Source of the DNA: Ruminiclostridium cellulolyticum H10 | GTDB taxonomy: Bacteria; Bacillota; Clostridia; Acetivibrionales; DSM-1351 | Reading direction: 5' to 3' | Assembly (NCBI RefSeq): GCF_000022065.1 | Contig: NC_011898.1 | Coordinates: 3,987,501-4,051,500, forward strand | DNA: 64,000 nucleotides | Shown here: positions 44,756 to 54,629 of the stretch, piece after piece | How positions within the stretch are numbered: position 1 is the first letter of the stretch | Layout of the letters: the number at the start of each line of letters is the position of its first letter | Position numbers and translations under genes: made by a program | Notes under the pieces: generated by a model | Databases searched by the model: none | What the model saw: only the letters and a program-made list of their open reading frames with translations | What the model was told of the DNA's origin: nothing

Positions 44756-46831
44756 ATGGGCAAGGAAAAGAAGAAACCGCTAAAACACTTTATTATTGTG
44801 CTGGCTGTTTTCTCAATGGTATTCACGAATTTTATCGGTTCGTGGTCAGGTGTCTCCGCAGCTCCTGCAAAGGGTAAGCCTTCATTTAAACAAGCAGCTT
44901 CTAAAGAGCTGAAGGTGGGGCAAACCTACACTTTTGATATCATCAATAAGCAGACAGGTGCAACCTACCAGTGGAGCAGCAGCAACAAATCAATTGCTAC
45001 AGTAACCCAAAAAGGGCAAGTTAAGGCAATCTCTGTGGGTACTGCAACAATTTCCTGTAAAATAACTAAAAACAAAAAGTCAACTACAATTAAGGCAAAA
45101 GTCATTGTTAAAAAGGAAAAGGCCCCTGCTAAACCTGCCCCACAACCCGCAAAAGTATCGGTAGACAAAAATGGATTTGATTCCAAAGGAAGAATGGTCG
45201 CTTATTTTGGTTCTCCAGTGATTGACGGTAAAGTGGATGCTGCTTGGAGTAAAGCACAAGTTGTTACTCCGAAATACGTAACAGATAATATTGGTACAAC
45301 AGCTACTTTCAGAACTCTATGGGATGATAATGCAATCTACATACTTGCAGAAGTAAAGGATAAAAATATGTCTGTTGAATCCGACACTCCATATATGCAA
45401 GATTCGTTAGAGATATTTTTAGATGAGAATAATGATAAAACACAAGAATATGGCATTGATGACTTACACTTCCGTGTTAATTATAAGAATTCCCAGTCTG
45501 TGGATGTTGGAAATGCCGAACGCTTTTACACCAGTACAAAAAAAGTGAAGGGTGGATATCTAGTAGAAGCAAGAGTTGCTTTGAATGCCAAACCCTCAGA
45601 CGGAAAGGTACTAGGAATTGAACTGCAAATTAATGAAGCAAAAGATACTGAAAGAATCGGTACTATTAATATTTTTGATTCTACAGGCAGTGCATGGAAC
45701 GACACCAATAAATTTGGTGAAGTATTGCTTACAGGCAAGGCCAAAGGAGCGGTTAGTGGATTGAACCCATATGATCTTATAAAACTGGTAGAAAGTACTC
45801 AAAAAATTGATTTCACACTTTATAAAAATCCAAATGTGGTAAAAGACGCTGTTAAATCTGCTCAAAAGGTAATTGCTAATAAAAAAGCCACCCAGAAACA
45901 AATTGATGCACAATATTCCGCAATAAAAGCAGCAATCGGTACATTAGTTCTCACTGATGAAGCTGCAAATGAAAAATACTTTAAAGCAGTCCCGGATAAT
46001 TATAGAACGGAAAATGATAAACAAGGTACTATTGTAAGCTTAGAGTACTCTGCGGATAATTTAAAAAATGGAACAGACGTTAAGAAGATGAATGTTTACC
46101 TTCCTTACGGTTATGATGCATCCGATAAAAATAAAAAATATAATGTTTTATATTTAATGCATGGCGGTGGTGAAAATGAAAATCTCATTTTTGGAGGACC
46201 TGCCCAAAACAAAGAACTAAAGAAAATCATAGATAATATGATTTCAAATGGAGATATCGAACCGCTAATTGTTGTAACACCTACATTTTATGGTGGAAAA
46301 GATGATACTGCACTCTTCCATGAAGAACTGATGAAAAATGTTGTTCCTTTAGTAGAGACTAAGTATAATACATATACAAAATCAGCAAGTCTGGAAGATT
46401 TGAAGGCTTCTAGAGAACATAGAGCATTTGGCGGATTTTCTATGGGTTCGGTAACTACCTGGTATACATATATCAATTGCTTGGACTATTTCAAATATTT
46501 TATTCCGATAAGCGGTGACTGTTGGGTATTTGGTCAGAAAGCCGGAAGCGAGAAGTCAAAAGAAACAGCAGAATATCTCGCTAAGGTTGCAAAAGATTCC
46601 GGTTATAGCCCACAGGATTATTACTTGTTCTGTGCTACAGGAAGCTTGGATATTGCTTATCCTAACTTAAAGCCTCAGGTGGATGCTATGAAGCAATTAA
46701 AAGACACCTTTATTTATTCATCTGATACAACAAAAGGAAATTTCTATTTCATAGTAAGCGATGGTGGTACACATGCTTGGAATTGGGTTAATCAGTATAT
46801 TTATGATATATTGCCTGATCTATTTAAATAG
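44756..46831 (+). CDS. Secreted esterase: Ig-like + CBM9-type + CE1 feruloyl/acetyl esterase domain
   Basis: 691 residues. A signal peptide (about 1-36, ending GVSA-AP) is followed by a BIG2-type bacterial Ig domain (about 45-120, WSSSNKSIATVTQKGQVKAISVGTATI). After a Pro-rich linker comes a CBM9/DOMON-like carbohydrate-binding module (about 145-335, SPVIDGKVDAAWSKA, TLWDDNAIYILAEVKD). The C-terminal alpha/beta-hydrolase (about 410-690) has LYLMHGGGENE, the nucleophile elbow GGFSMGSVTTW and a final SDGGTHAWNWV His. This matches CE1 feruloyl/acetylxylan esterases acting on arabinoxylan. There is no dockerin, so it is free or wall-bound. A LacI-type regulator is downstream. Confidence 0.88.
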   Translation: MGKEKKKPLKHFIIVLAVFSMVFTNFIGSWSGVSAAPAKGKPSFKQAASKELKVGQTYTFDIINKQTGATYQWSSSNKSIATVTQKGQVKAISVGTATISCKITKNKKSTTIKAKVIVKKEKAPAKPAPQPAKVSVDKNGFDSKGRMVAYFGSPVIDGKVDAAWSKAQVVTPKYVTDNIGTTATFRTLWDDNAIYILAEVKDKNMSVESDTPYMQDSLEIFLDENNDKTQEYGIDDLHFRVNYKNSQSVDVGNAERFYTSTKKVKGGYLVEARVALNAKPSDGKVLGIELQINEAKDTERIGTINIFDSTGSAWNDTNKFGEVLLTGKAKGAVSGLNPYDLIKLVESTQKIDFTLYKNPNVVKDAVKSAQKVIANKKATQKQIDAQYSAIKAAIGTLVLTDEAANEKYFKAVPDNYRTENDKQGTIVSLEYSADNLKNGTDVKKMNVYLPYGYDASDKNKKYNVLYLMHGGGENENLIFGGPAQNKELKKIIDNMISNGDIEPLIVVTPTFYGGKDDTALFHEELMKNVVPLVETKYNTYTKSASLEDLKASREHRAFGGFSMGSVTTWYTYINCLDYFKYFIPISGDCWVFGQKAGSEKSKETAEYLAKVAKDSGYSPQDYYLFCATGSLDIAYPNLKPQVDAMKQLKDTFIYSSDTTKGNFYFIVSDGGTHAWNWVNQYIYDILPDLFK

Positions 46832-46886
46832 GAAAGTTACATATCTCCTCACGAATATGTAATCCATAAGTTGTAAAAGAAATGAG

Positions 46887-46916
46887 AAAAAGCACCCCTA
46901 ACGGGGGGTGCTTTTT
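46887..46916 (+). terminator. Terminator after the esterase gene
   Basis: AAAAAGCACCCC pairs with GGGGTGCTTTTT around a short loop, with T-runs on both strands. Confidence 0.88.
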
Positions 46917-47008
46917 CTTAAAGATAATCCTCTATTTAAATATTCCTTTTAATTTACTTTAACTCAAATATTATGATAATATGTTAATATAACCCTTAGG
47001 AGTGAAGT

Positions 47009-48052
47009 ATGGCTAATGTAAATATTAAAATCATTGCTCAAAAAACGAATCTTTCACCAGGTACTGTATCCATTGTTCTAAATGGACGCGGCGATAAAAT
47101 GCGTATATCCGAAAAAACTCAGAACAGAGTTTGGGAAGAAGCCAAATTATTAGGATATAAGCCAAATATATATGCCAGACGCTTACGGAATCAGTCGGCA
47201 GGTAATTCAGCTGCCATTATAGGCATTCTTTGGCCTTCTGTATATTCTTCAGAATTGATTGTAAGCTTCTTTGATGGAATTCAAAACAGTATTTTAAACG
47301 ACAAATTAAACGTAGAGGTTGTTTTTAAACCTTATCAATATTCAGAAATAAGTAAAATGGAAGATGTGTTTAAAAATCAGTTGTTTAACGGGGTAATAAT
47401 TGTCGGAGCCTCTGATAGAGATGTTGATTATATGTATACGATAAAATCTGCAATGCCTATCATATTGTTTAACAGGCAAAATGATAAATACGGCTCCGTA
47501 TGCATCGACAATTACGATACAGGTAAAAAAGTAGCCGGATTACTGGCTGCAAGAAAACATAAAAAAGTAGGCTTAATTTCTCCCAATCTTTTATCGAGAA
47601 ATTTCAGCATGAGAAGGACGGGCTTTTTAGATGGATGCCAAAAGTACGGAATATCTGTGTTACCGGAGCATATCATTCAGGAAACTATTGACTCTGAAGG
47701 CGGGTACCGAAGTGCAGAAAAACTTTTGAGGTCAGAATCTCTTCCTACCGCACTTTTTTTACTTGTATCAGGTTATAGTCATGGAGTCTATTCGGTTTTT
47801 CAAAAGAATGGAGTGCGTATTCCTGAAGACATTGAAATAATAGGTTGCTCTGACATCGTATCCAGCCGAATTTTAAAACCGAGTATGACAGTCATTGATT
47901 TGCCTGTGCAAAAAATGGTAAAAAAGAGTTTACTGCTTATTCTAGATATGATTAACGGGTATATACAAGATCCTCACATTATTTTTGAGGAAGCTCCTTT
48001 CATATTTCGTGAAAGCTGCGGAGGGTTTCCTGACTCAGGATCGGTTATTTAA
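47009..48052 (+). CDS. LacI-family transcriptional regulator
   Basis: 347 residues. The N-terminal helix-turn-helix reads IKIIAQKTNLSPGTVSIVLNGRG with the hinge GYKPNIYARRLR (about residues 48-59). A periplasmic-binding-protein-like sensor domain follows (IGILWPSVYSSE, VIIVGASDRD, GLISPN). GAGTG precedes the ATG. Its likely target is the neighbouring esterase gene, whose upstream region holds a LacI-type half-site arrangement (inference). Confidence 0.88.
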   Translation: MANVNIKIIAQKTNLSPGTVSIVLNGRGDKMRISEKTQNRVWEEAKLLGYKPNIYARRLRNQSAGNSAAIIGILWPSVYSSELIVSFFDGIQNSILNDKLNVEVVFKPYQYSEISKMEDVFKNQLFNGVIIVGASDRDVDYMYTIKSAMPIILFNRQNDKYGSVCIDNYDTGKKVAGLLAARKHKKVGLISPNLLSRNFSMRRTGFLDGCQKYGISVLPEHIIQETIDSEGGYRSAEKLLRSESLPTALFLLVSGYSHGVYSVFQKNGVRIPEDIEIIGCSDIVSSRILKPSMTVIDLPVQKMVKKSLLLILDMINGYIQDPHIIFEEAPFIFRESCGGFPDSGSVI

Positions 48053-48079
48053 ATATATATATTTGTAAGGAGTATATTT

Positions 48080-48268
48080 TTGATTATAAATTGTATACCA
48101 ATAATTATTTTTATTCCACTAATTATAAGTTATTTTGTACCAAAGTTACAAAAACACACATCACCTCACCTATTCAAATTGATAAAAAGAATCCTCTTGG
48201 TTTTATACATACTTATAATTGTTTATTGCTTGTTTAATATATATTCAAGTTCTATCTGGCGTATCTAG
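48080..48268 (+). CDS. Small membrane protein, 62 residues
   Basis: Two predicted helices (about residues 2-20 and 36-55) separated by a basic loop. The start is TTG at 48080 with AAGGAG eight bases upstream. It begins 28 bases after the LacI-type regulator and may share its transcript. No family recognised. Confidence 0.5.
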   Translation: MIINCIPIIIFIPLIISYFVPKLQKHTSPHLFKLIKRILLVLYILIIVYCLFNIYSSSIWRI

Positions 48269-48277
48269 AACCACTCC

Positions 48278-48703
48278 CTACTTCTTTTTTATAACATATG
48301 TAAACTTCCATACAGCCGAATTACCTGAATACCTGCCTCTGTTTTCTATAACTGTAACATTTGATGTATAATTAGTACTCTTGTTTGCTTTTAGCTTACT
48401 TACTGAAACCGCAAGAGTCTTGCTCCCATAGTCCGGATAGCTATCGTCCTCTTCTGCCATTGAAACAATAGTAATCTTACCTTTTGGTGTTGTTGATATT
48501 TCTATCGTTTCTCCCTCATAAATTGTTTTTTTATTAACTGTAGCACCAAATCCCCATTCATTGCCTACATGGTCATTCTTTATACAAACAACAGATTTTA
48601 GTGTTACCTTTACTTTAGTATTTGCAGCACTATATGCCAGATTTGTAAAACAAGTTAATATAAGCGTGATTATTAATAAAAAACTAAGAATACGTTTATT
48701 CAT
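48278..48703 (-). CDS. Secreted protein of unknown function, 141 residues
   Basis: A clear signal peptide (MNKRILSFLLIITLILTC, then FTNLAYSA-A) and a ~115-residue beta-rich mature domain with EGETIEISTTPKG and a basic end. No catalytic motif seen. GGAGG precedes the ATG. It is convergent with the 62-residue membrane protein gene and stands alone. Confidence 0.7.
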   Translation of the reverse strand: MNKRILSFLLIITLILTCFTNLAYSAANTKVKVTLKSVVCIKNDHVGNEWGFGATVNKKTIYEGETIEISTTPKGKITIVSMAEEDDSYPDYGSKTLAVSVSKLKANKSTNYTSNVTVIENRGRYSGNSAVWKFTYVIKKK

Positions 48704-48862
48704 TAATTGTCATCCTCCATCTTAGAAATTCACAATAACATCCTAATTATAACATAAATGTACTACTTAGTAAACTTTTACCAATAAAACATTAGCCATT
48801 GCGTTTCCAAAATGAATATATTGATTTGTAAAAACAGATAATAATTTCGGAGGTGATATCTT

Positions 48863-49114
48863 ATGAATCAGAAAATAGCTATTGAGCCTAATTTAACTCC
48901 CATAAAGGAGTATCTCGCACAAAAAGGGTACAGCGTTGAAAATATAGACTACGGACAAGGTGCCACAAAAAATAATTATGATGCAATTATAGTTTCAGGT
49001 GTAGAAACTAACATAATGGGCATAGAGGATACAAGCAGCAAAGCCATTGTAATAGATGCTGACGGTATGACAGCAGAACAGGTGTATCAAGAACTCCAAA
49101 GTCAATTACATTAA
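48863..49114 (+). CDS. UPF0180 (YkuS-like) protein
   Basis: 83 residues. It opens with IEPNLTPIKEYLAQKGYSVENI and contains YDAIIVSGVETNIMGIED, the pattern of the YkuS/UPF0180 family found in spore-forming Firmicutes. Function of the family is not established. GGAGGTGAT precedes the ATG. A single-gene unit with a strong terminator. Confidence 0.82.
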   Translation: MNQKIAIEPNLTPIKEYLAQKGYSVENIDYGQGATKNNYDAIIVSGVETNIMGIEDTSSKAIVIDADGMTAEQVYQELQSQLH

Positions 49115-49157
49115 ACGAACAAAACCCCAATATAAAAAGTATTGGGGTTTTGTTCGT
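49115..49157. terminator. Bidirectional terminator between UPF0180 gene and araD
   Basis: A 17-bp perfect stem (49115-49131/49141-49157) with a 9-base loop; GGGG followed by TTTTG on the plus strand. Confidence 0.9.
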
Positions 49158-49172
49158 TGATAACATTATATT

Positions 49173-49862
49173 TTATTTTTGTCCGTAATAAGCTTTCGGG
49201 CCGTGCTTCCTCATAAAATGCTTGTCTAGCAGCACCTGCGGCATGGGAGTTACATTTGGGTTCAGTTGTCTGCACTGAATAGCCATCATAGCTACTTCTT
49301 CTAAAACAACAGAATTATGAACCGATTCCGCTGCACTTTTTCCCCATGTAAAAGGTGCATGATTTTTTACAAGTACGGCAGGGATATAGTTAGGATTTAA
49401 ATCTTTAAAAGTCTCTATTATCACCGTTCCGGTATTTGCTTCATAATCGGACTCAATCTCATCCTTTGTCATTTCCCGAGTACATGGGATTTCACCATAA
49501 AAGTAATCCGCATGAGTAGTCCCGTAAGCAGGAATCCCCATACCAGCCTGTGCAAAAGCAGTTGCCCACCTGGAATGGGTGTGTGTTACACCTCCTATAT
49601 CAGGAAATGCATTATACAGAGCTACATGTGTTGGTGCATCAGAAGACGGCTTCAATTTTCCTTCCACCACTTTACCTGTAAGGTCGATTAATACAATATC
49701 ATCAGCTGTCATAACATTATACTCAACACCACTGGGTTTAATTGCAATAAGTCTGCTTTCTCTGTCGATACCGCTTACATTTCCCCATGTATATGTTACA
49801 AGTCCTTTTTCAGGCAGCTCTAGATTGGCTTCCAACACCGCTTGTTTTAGTTGTTCCAACAT
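49173..49862 (-). CDS. araD: L-ribulose-5-phosphate 4-epimerase
   Basis: A 229-residue zinc enzyme converting L-ribulose 5-phosphate to D-xylulose 5-phosphate. Zn ligands are in [15 protein letters not shown] (about residues 93-107) and [11 protein letters not shown] (about 163-173). The KPSGVEYN and DAPTHVALY segments are typical of the AraD/class II aldolase fold. GAGG precedes the ATG. Third gene of the ara operon. Confidence 0.95.
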   Translation of the reverse strand: MLEQLKQAVLEANLELPEKGLVTYTWGNVSGIDRESRLIAIKPSGVEYNVMTADDIVLIDLTGKVVEGKLKPSSDAPTHVALYNAFPDIGGVTHTHSRWATAFAQAGMGIPAYGTTHADYFYGEIPCTREMTKDEIESDYEANTGTVIIETFKDLNPNYIPAVLVKNHAPFTWGKSAAESVHNSVVLEEVAMMAIQCRQLNPNVTPMPQVLLDKHFMRKHGPKAYYGQK

Positions 49863-49903
49863 CTTTTTTACCTCATTAAAATCAATTATTACAATAAACT
49901 ATT

Positions 49904-51511
49904 TCAGTTCAAGAAGTTTATCGCAGCCCTTTCAATACCCAGTCCCTTTGTGTACCTTTTCATAAACTCGTTGAAACCGTCAACATCCTTCGAATCTGGC
50001 TGTACAGTCTCACCTTGGCTTTCCCCAAACACATTTTGTTTAAGAAAATCCTCCAAGGACTGTGAGCTTTCCCTATTAATCATATACGAAGCAAGTAGGG
50101 CAATACCCCATGCACCGCCTTCACCCGCAGTCTTCATAACAGATACAGGGACATTAAAGGCAGCCGCCATAATCTTCTGTCCTACTTCCTTCGTCTTAAA
50201 GAAACCGCCGTGTCCGGTAATACCGTCCACTTTAACAGCTTCCTTTTGAAAAAGAATATCCAAACCGGTCTTCAAGGCTCCAAGAGATGTAAACAAATTG
50301 ACCCTGATAAAGTTGGCCAGGTTGAATTTGCTGTTTGATGAACGAACAACCATCGGGCGACCTTCTTCAAAATGGGTAATATGCTCACCTGAAATATAAC
50401 CGTACGCAAGCAACCCTCCGCAATCAGGGTCACCTTGAAGTGCGGCTCCCAGCAGGGTATCATATAGCTGTGGTTTTTTCACGTCAAAGCCCAAGGTCTT
50501 AACTGCCTCAGCAAATATACCCATCCATGCGTCATAGTCCGATGTACAATTATTTGAATGAACCATAGCCACAAGATTTGCGTCAGGTGTAGTCACCAGG
50601 TCAATTTCCGAATACACTTTGGATAATTCCTTTTCGAGAACAACCATAGCAAAAACAGAAGTCCCGGCAGACACATTGCCTGTACGGACAGCAACGCTGT
50701 TAGTTGCAACCATACCGGTTCCCGCATCTCCCTCAGGGGGACAAAAAGGAATACCCGCCTGAAGCTCCCCGGTAACATCAAGAAGCTTTGCACCTTCTTC
50801 TGTCAGCCTACCTGCTTCAGTACCCGAAACCAAAACTTTTGGAAGAATATTTTGAAGCTTCCATGAAAAATTTCGATTGGTGGTAGCCTCATTAAACTGA
50901 TTAATCATACTTGAATTAAAATCCTTAGTATCTAAATCTATTGGGAAAACACCTGATGCCTCTCCGACACCAAGAACTTTTTCTCCTGTCAACTTCCAGT
51001 GTATAAATCCGGCCAATGTAGTCATAAAATCGATATTGGATACATGCTCTTCATTGTTCAGTATGGCTTGGTAAAGATGGGCAATGCTCCACCTTTGAGG
51101 AATAGGATAATTAAACAACTTGGTTAGTTCCTCGGAAGCCTGTGCAGTTATAGTGTTACGCCATGTTCTGAAATGAGTCAGAAGATTACCTTCCTTATCA
51201 AAAACCATATAACCGTGCATCATTCCGCTAAAACCTATTGCTCCGGTTGTCTTTAGACTTACTCCGAATTTGTCCCTAACATCTTTAACCATTTCCTGAT
51301 AGCTGCTCTGTACGCCTTTCCAGATATCTTCCAAGCTGTAAGTCCAAATATTATTGATATAGCTGTTTTCCCAGTCATGACTACCGGATGCGATAGGTGC
51401 ATTGTCTGCACCTATCAATACCGTTTTTATTCTAGTTGATCCGAGTTCAATCCCAATTGCTGTCTTTCCATTTAGAATAGCATTTCTCCCGTCATTTAGT
51501 TCATGCTTCAT
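49904..51511 (-). CDS. FGGY-family L-ribulokinase (clostridial type)
   Basis: About 535 residues. ATP-binding [16 protein letters not shown] lies near the N-terminus, [10 protein letters not shown] near residue 95 and the [23 protein letters not shown] segments in the C-terminal lobe. Sequence type differs from the classical AraB (no GTSTCHM-type segment seen), but the araA-kinase-araD order makes L-ribulose the expected substrate. The frame extends 13 codons further, but GAGGAGGAG lies six bases before the ATG at 51511. Confidence 0.85.
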   Translation of the reverse strand: MKHELNDGRNAILNGKTAIGIELGSTRIKTVLIGADNAPIASGSHDWENSYINNIWTYSLEDIWKGVQSSYQEMVKDVRDKFGVSLKTTGAIGFSGMMHGYMVFDKEGNLLTHFRTWRNTITAQASEELTKLFNYPIPQRWSIAHLYQAILNNEEHVSNIDFMTTLAGFIHWKLTGEKVLGVGEASGVFPIDLDTKDFNSSMINQFNEATTNRNFSWKLQNILPKVLVSGTEAGRLTEEGAKLLDVTGELQAGIPFCPPEGDAGTGMVATNSVAVRTGNVSAGTSVFAMVVLEKELSKVYSEIDLVTTPDANLVAMVHSNNCTSDYDAWMGIFAEAVKTLGFDVKKPQLYDTLLGAALQGDPDCGGLLAYGYISGEHITHFEEGRPMVVRSSNSKFNLANFIRVNLFTSLGALKTGLDILFQKEAVKVDGITGHGGFFKTKEVGQKIMAAAFNVPVSVMKTAGEGGAWGIALLASYMINRESSQSLEDFLKQNVFGESQGETVQPDSKDVDGFNEFMKRYTKGLGIERAAINFLN

Positions 51512-51597
51512 TGTTCTCCTCCTCATGTATTCATCCATACTTATGCTCACTTATGAACTGAATCTAATAGGATGTCATTCAGATTAACATAACTTTA

Positions 51598-53079
51598 TTA
51601 TTTGAATGGATTTTCATCCTTATAAAGTATAGATGCAGGCTGATTGAAAGCTACATCCTCAACACCCAGAAGCTTCATTGTAGCAAACAGAACTTTTCCC
51701 ATATGCTTAAATGCTACACCGCCATGGTGAGGGTATCTCTTAGCAATCAGTACATGTCTGTAGAATCTGCCCATTTCTTTGATTGCAAATACGCCTATAC
51801 CACCGAAAGATTTAGGGTCTACATCTATAATTTCACCCTCGGCAACATAACTTCTCAGCTGACAGTCAGCTGTTCCCTGGAGCCTGAAGAAAGTAATATC
51901 TCCGGGTCTTATTGTTCCCTCCAATGTTCCTCTTGAAATATCAGGTTCCTTGCCGGGCTCAAGTAATCTATGCATGATAAGCTGATATTTCATAGTGTGG
52001 TTTTTCATCATACATGAAGGAGTATTTCCACAGTGGAAGCCCATAAACAAGTCTGTAAGAGTGTATCCATTAAATAACTCCTTGTTATTTTCAAACATGT
52101 CCTTAGGAACAGAGTTGTTTATATCAAGAAGTGTTGCAGGCAACTGTGTAGCACAAGTAATTATATATTCGCTTAATGCACCATAAATATCGGTCTCACA
52201 TGCCACAGGAATTCCTTTCGCTGCAAGTCTTGAATTAACATAACATGGAACAAATCCAAACTGTGTCTGGAATGCAGGCCAGCACTTATTAGCAAATACA
52301 AAATATTCGGAAGTTCCCTTATTCTGTTCCGCCCAATCCAATAATGTAATCTCATACTGTGCTAACTTCGGAAGAATTCCCGGATACCCGTTTCCATCCT
52401 TCAATTCCTCTTCCATTTCCTTAACCACTGCAGGTATTCTAGGATCATCCTTATGATTATTATATGCCTCAAAAAGATCAAGCTCAGAGTTTTCCATTAT
52501 TTCAACGCCCAGATCATACAAGGGTTTAATAGGTGCATTACATGCCACAAAATTAAATGGTCTAGGACCGAAACTGAATATCTTTAATTTTGAGACACCA
52601 ATCAGTATTCTCGCAATATTTTCAAAATCCCCAATCATATCTGCAACATCCTGAGGGTCTCCAACCGGATATTCAGGAATGTACGGATTTAGTTTCCTCA
52701 GAGCCAGGTTATAGGATGCATTCAGCATACCGCAATATGCATCTCCACGTCCGCCTTTGAGATTTCCCTCAGACTCTTCAGCAGCAGCTACGAACATTAC
52801 AGGTCCGTCAAATTTCTGGGCAAGCATGGTTTCTGGTCCTTCAGGTCCGAAGTTTCCAAGGTATACAACAAGAGCATTTGCATCGGCGTCCTTTAATTCC
52901 TTCAGAGCATTGGGTATATCTACTTCATTTTCAACCACTGTATCGGCCTGAACTATTTCAACACCCTTTTCTGCACAAGCCTTAACAACAGCTTTACGTC
53001 TTTCCGTACTTAATTCCGCAGGAAAACAGTCCCTGCTAACTGCTACAATGCCGAGTTTAACTTTTGGTACGTTATACAT
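51598..53079 (-). CDS. L-arabinose isomerase, L-fucose isomerase-like type
   Basis: 493 residues. It belongs to the L-fucose/L-arabinose isomerase family (VKLGIVAVSRDCFP, LGNFGPEGPETMLAQ, CWPAFQTQFGFVPCYVNSR, MGFHCGNTPSCMM, CHH-type metal-site residues toward the end). First gene of a unit with a ribulokinase and AraD, so L-arabinose to L-ribulose is the expected reaction; L-fucose isomerase activity cannot be excluded. AAGGAGG precedes the ATG. An AraR-type site lies 68-80 bases upstream. Confidence 0.82.
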   Translation of the reverse strand: MYNVPKVKLGIVAVSRDCFPAELSTERRKAVVKACAEKGVEIVQADTVVENEVDIPNALKELKDADANALVVYLGNFGPEGPETMLAQKFDGPVMFVAAAEESEGNLKGGRGDAYCGMLNASYNLALRKLNPYIPEYPVGDPQDVADMIGDFENIARILIGVSKLKIFSFGPRPFNFVACNAPIKPLYDLGVEIMENSELDLFEAYNNHKDDPRIPAVVKEMEEELKDGNGYPGILPKLAQYEITLLDWAEQNKGTSEYFVFANKCWPAFQTQFGFVPCYVNSRLAAKGIPVACETDIYGALSEYIITCATQLPATLLDINNSVPKDMFENNKELFNGYTLTDLFMGFHCGNTPSCMMKNHTMKYQLIMHRLLEPGKEPDISRGTLEGTIRPGDITFFRLQGTADCQLRSYVAEGEIIDVDPKSFGGIGVFAIKEMGRFYRHVLIAKRYPHHGGVAFKHMGKVLFATMKLLGVEDVAFNQPASILYKDENPFK

Positions 53080-53147
53080 TTTAGAAATCCTCCTTAATAA
53101 TTTTTTGGCAATTTAAATTGAATACTATTTATTATTACTGTATACTG

Positions 53148-53159
53148 TTACGTACAAGT
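53148..53159 (-). promoter_or_regulatory. AraR-type operator upstream of araA
   Basis: ACTTGTACGTAA on the minus strand matches one and a half arms of the AraR consensus ATTTGTACGTACAAAT. It overlaps a possible -35 for the araA transcript. Confidence 0.6.
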
Positions 53160-53168
53160 TTTCAACAT

Positions 53169-54263
53169 TTATCTCTTTATACAGGATTCCTTGATAATAA
53201 GTTCCGGTATAACAACTTTTTGGACAGGATTTTTTAAATAATCATTATCCTTAATCATCTCTAGAAGAATTTCAGCCGCTTCCTCTCCCAATTTTTCTTT
53301 AGGGTGACGGACAGTGGTGATCTTCACAGGACAATTTGCAGAAAAATAGGAATCGTCAAATCCAACTAGCGATATGTCCTCAGGTACTTTTACACCTAAA
53401 CCGGTCAGCAGTTCATATACTCTGAATGCAATTTGATCGTTATAACAAGCTATTGCATCCACTTCTCGGTTTTCTTCCAGAAAACGTTTAACCATGTTAT
53501 AGGGCTTTACAACTCTGTCCTCAGTGTGAAACCATATTACATCATCGGGATTATAAGACATACCTGCATCGGCAATAGCCTTTGCATAACCATTGTGCCT
53601 TTCAACTCCTTGAACATCATCAGCTTTAAATATTCCCACAATCTTTTTATGACCGAGTTTTGTAAGATATTCCACAGCTGAATACATACCCTTGGCATCA
53701 TCCAGTATAATATGTGATTTATTCTCTAGCTGCTGGTAAAAACCATGAATAAAGATATATGGTATACGATGGTTGTCCAGTGCCTCATAAAACTCCATAT
53801 TCTCCGAATACAAAGCACTTTTGGTAGGCTCAATTATAAGACCCTCAACATTCTTCTGCAATACGTCTTCCAGGCAAACAGCTTCTTTATTGGTGTTATT
53901 GTTGGTGTTTTTTAGCATAATGCTGTAACCGTTGGACGAAAGTACACTATCAATACCTTGAATAACCTTTGGAAATATGTATTCAGATATATAGGTAGTA
54001 ATTACTCCAATATTTCTGGAATCATTTCTTTTTCTGCTCCTATCCAGGCAAAAGGTTCCTCGGCCATGTTCAGTGTACAAGTAACCTTCATTTACAAGCA
54101 ATGAAATTGCTTTTCTTACGGTGTGACGACTCAGAGACATCGTCTCCGCCAGCACGTTTTCCGAAGGAATTTGTTCCCCTGGCTTGATTCTTCCCAAAAG
54201 TATTTCTTGCTTCAGATGCTCCATAAGCTTGAGGTATTTTACCTGATTATCACTTTTTTGCAT
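53169..54263 (-). CDS. araR: AraR-type repressor (GntR DNA-binding domain + LacI-type sensor)
   Basis: 364 residues. A GntR-type winged helix at the N-terminus (IPSENVLAETMSLSRHTVRKAISLL, about 32-55) is joined to a LacI/PBP-like arabinose-sensing domain (NIGVITTYISEYIFPKVIQGI, LVGFDDSYFSANCPVKITTVRHP). This chimera is diagnostic of AraR. The start at 54263 has AAGGAG upstream, and a longer frame lacks one. Its own promoter is followed directly by an AraR-type site, suggesting autoregulation. Confidence 0.92.
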   Translation of the reverse strand: MQKSDNQVKYLKLMEHLKQEILLGRIKPGEQIPSENVLAETMSLSRHTVRKAISLLVNEGYLYTEHGRGTFCLDRSRKRNDSRNIGVITTYISEYIFPKVIQGIDSVLSSNGYSIMLKNTNNNTNKEAVCLEDVLQKNVEGLIIEPTKSALYSENMEFYEALDNHRIPYIFIHGFYQQLENKSHIILDDAKGMYSAVEYLTKLGHKKIVGIFKADDVQGVERHNGYAKAIADAGMSYNPDDVIWFHTEDRVVKPYNMVKRFLEENREVDAIACYNDQIAFRVYELLTGLGVKVPEDISLVGFDDSYFSANCPVKITTVRHPKEKLGEEAAEILLEMIKDNDYLKNPVQKVVIPELIIKESCIKR

Positions 54264-54282
54264 TATAATCTCCTTATAAGCA

Positions 54283-54296
54283 ACTTGTACGTACAT
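54283..54296 (-). promoter_or_regulatory. AraR-type operator in the araR promoter
   Basis: The minus-strand sequence ATGTACGTACAAGT is a near-match to the AraR consensus. It lies between the -10 and the araR start, a repressing position. Confidence 0.7.
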
Positions 54297-54300
54297 CTTA

Positions 54301-54328
54301 ATTATACAATATAATTTAAAATACACAA
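54301..54328 (-). promoter_or_regulatory. araR promoter
   Basis: TTGTGT (54323-54328) and TATAAT (54301-54306) with 16 bases between, read on the minus strand. Confidence 0.6.
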
Positions 54329-54344
54329 TACTGTTTATTAAATA

Positions 54345-54375
54345 AAAAAAACTGCCTTGATAACATCTGGCAGTT
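54345..54375 (-). terminator. Terminator of the 44-residue protein gene
   Basis: AACTGCC (minus, 54369-54375) pairs with GGCAGTT (54350-54356), followed by a long T-run on the minus strand. Confidence 0.8.
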
Positions 54376-54387
54376 ATAGTTTAAAAA

Positions 54388-54522
54388 TTATTTTTTTGCA
54401 GGCTTTGTATTCTTATTTGCCTTCTTATCACAATTATTTTGTGGCATTTTATAGGTTTCGTATTTTCTCTTATCCATTTCCCATAACTTTCTTTGATAAT
54501 CTAAAAACTCATCTAATTTCAT
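54388..54522 (-). CDS. Small charged protein, 44 residues
   Basis: MKLDEFLDYQRKLWEMDKRK... ending KNTKPAKK, with a strong AGGAGGTGG site before the ATG and a terminator right after the stop. These signals support a real gene. The product is highly charged, with one cysteine and a Lys-rich tail. No family recognised. Confidence 0.65.
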   Translation of the reverse strand: MKLDEFLDYQRKLWEMDKRKYETYKMPQNNCDKKANKNTKPAKK

Positions 54523-54629
54523 TTTAACACCACCTCCTGATTTTATTTTATGTTAACATATCAGGAGTTGTTACTTATACCCACTTAAACAATTATATTG
54601 CTTTATAGGAAAAAGTATGTTCTCCTAAT

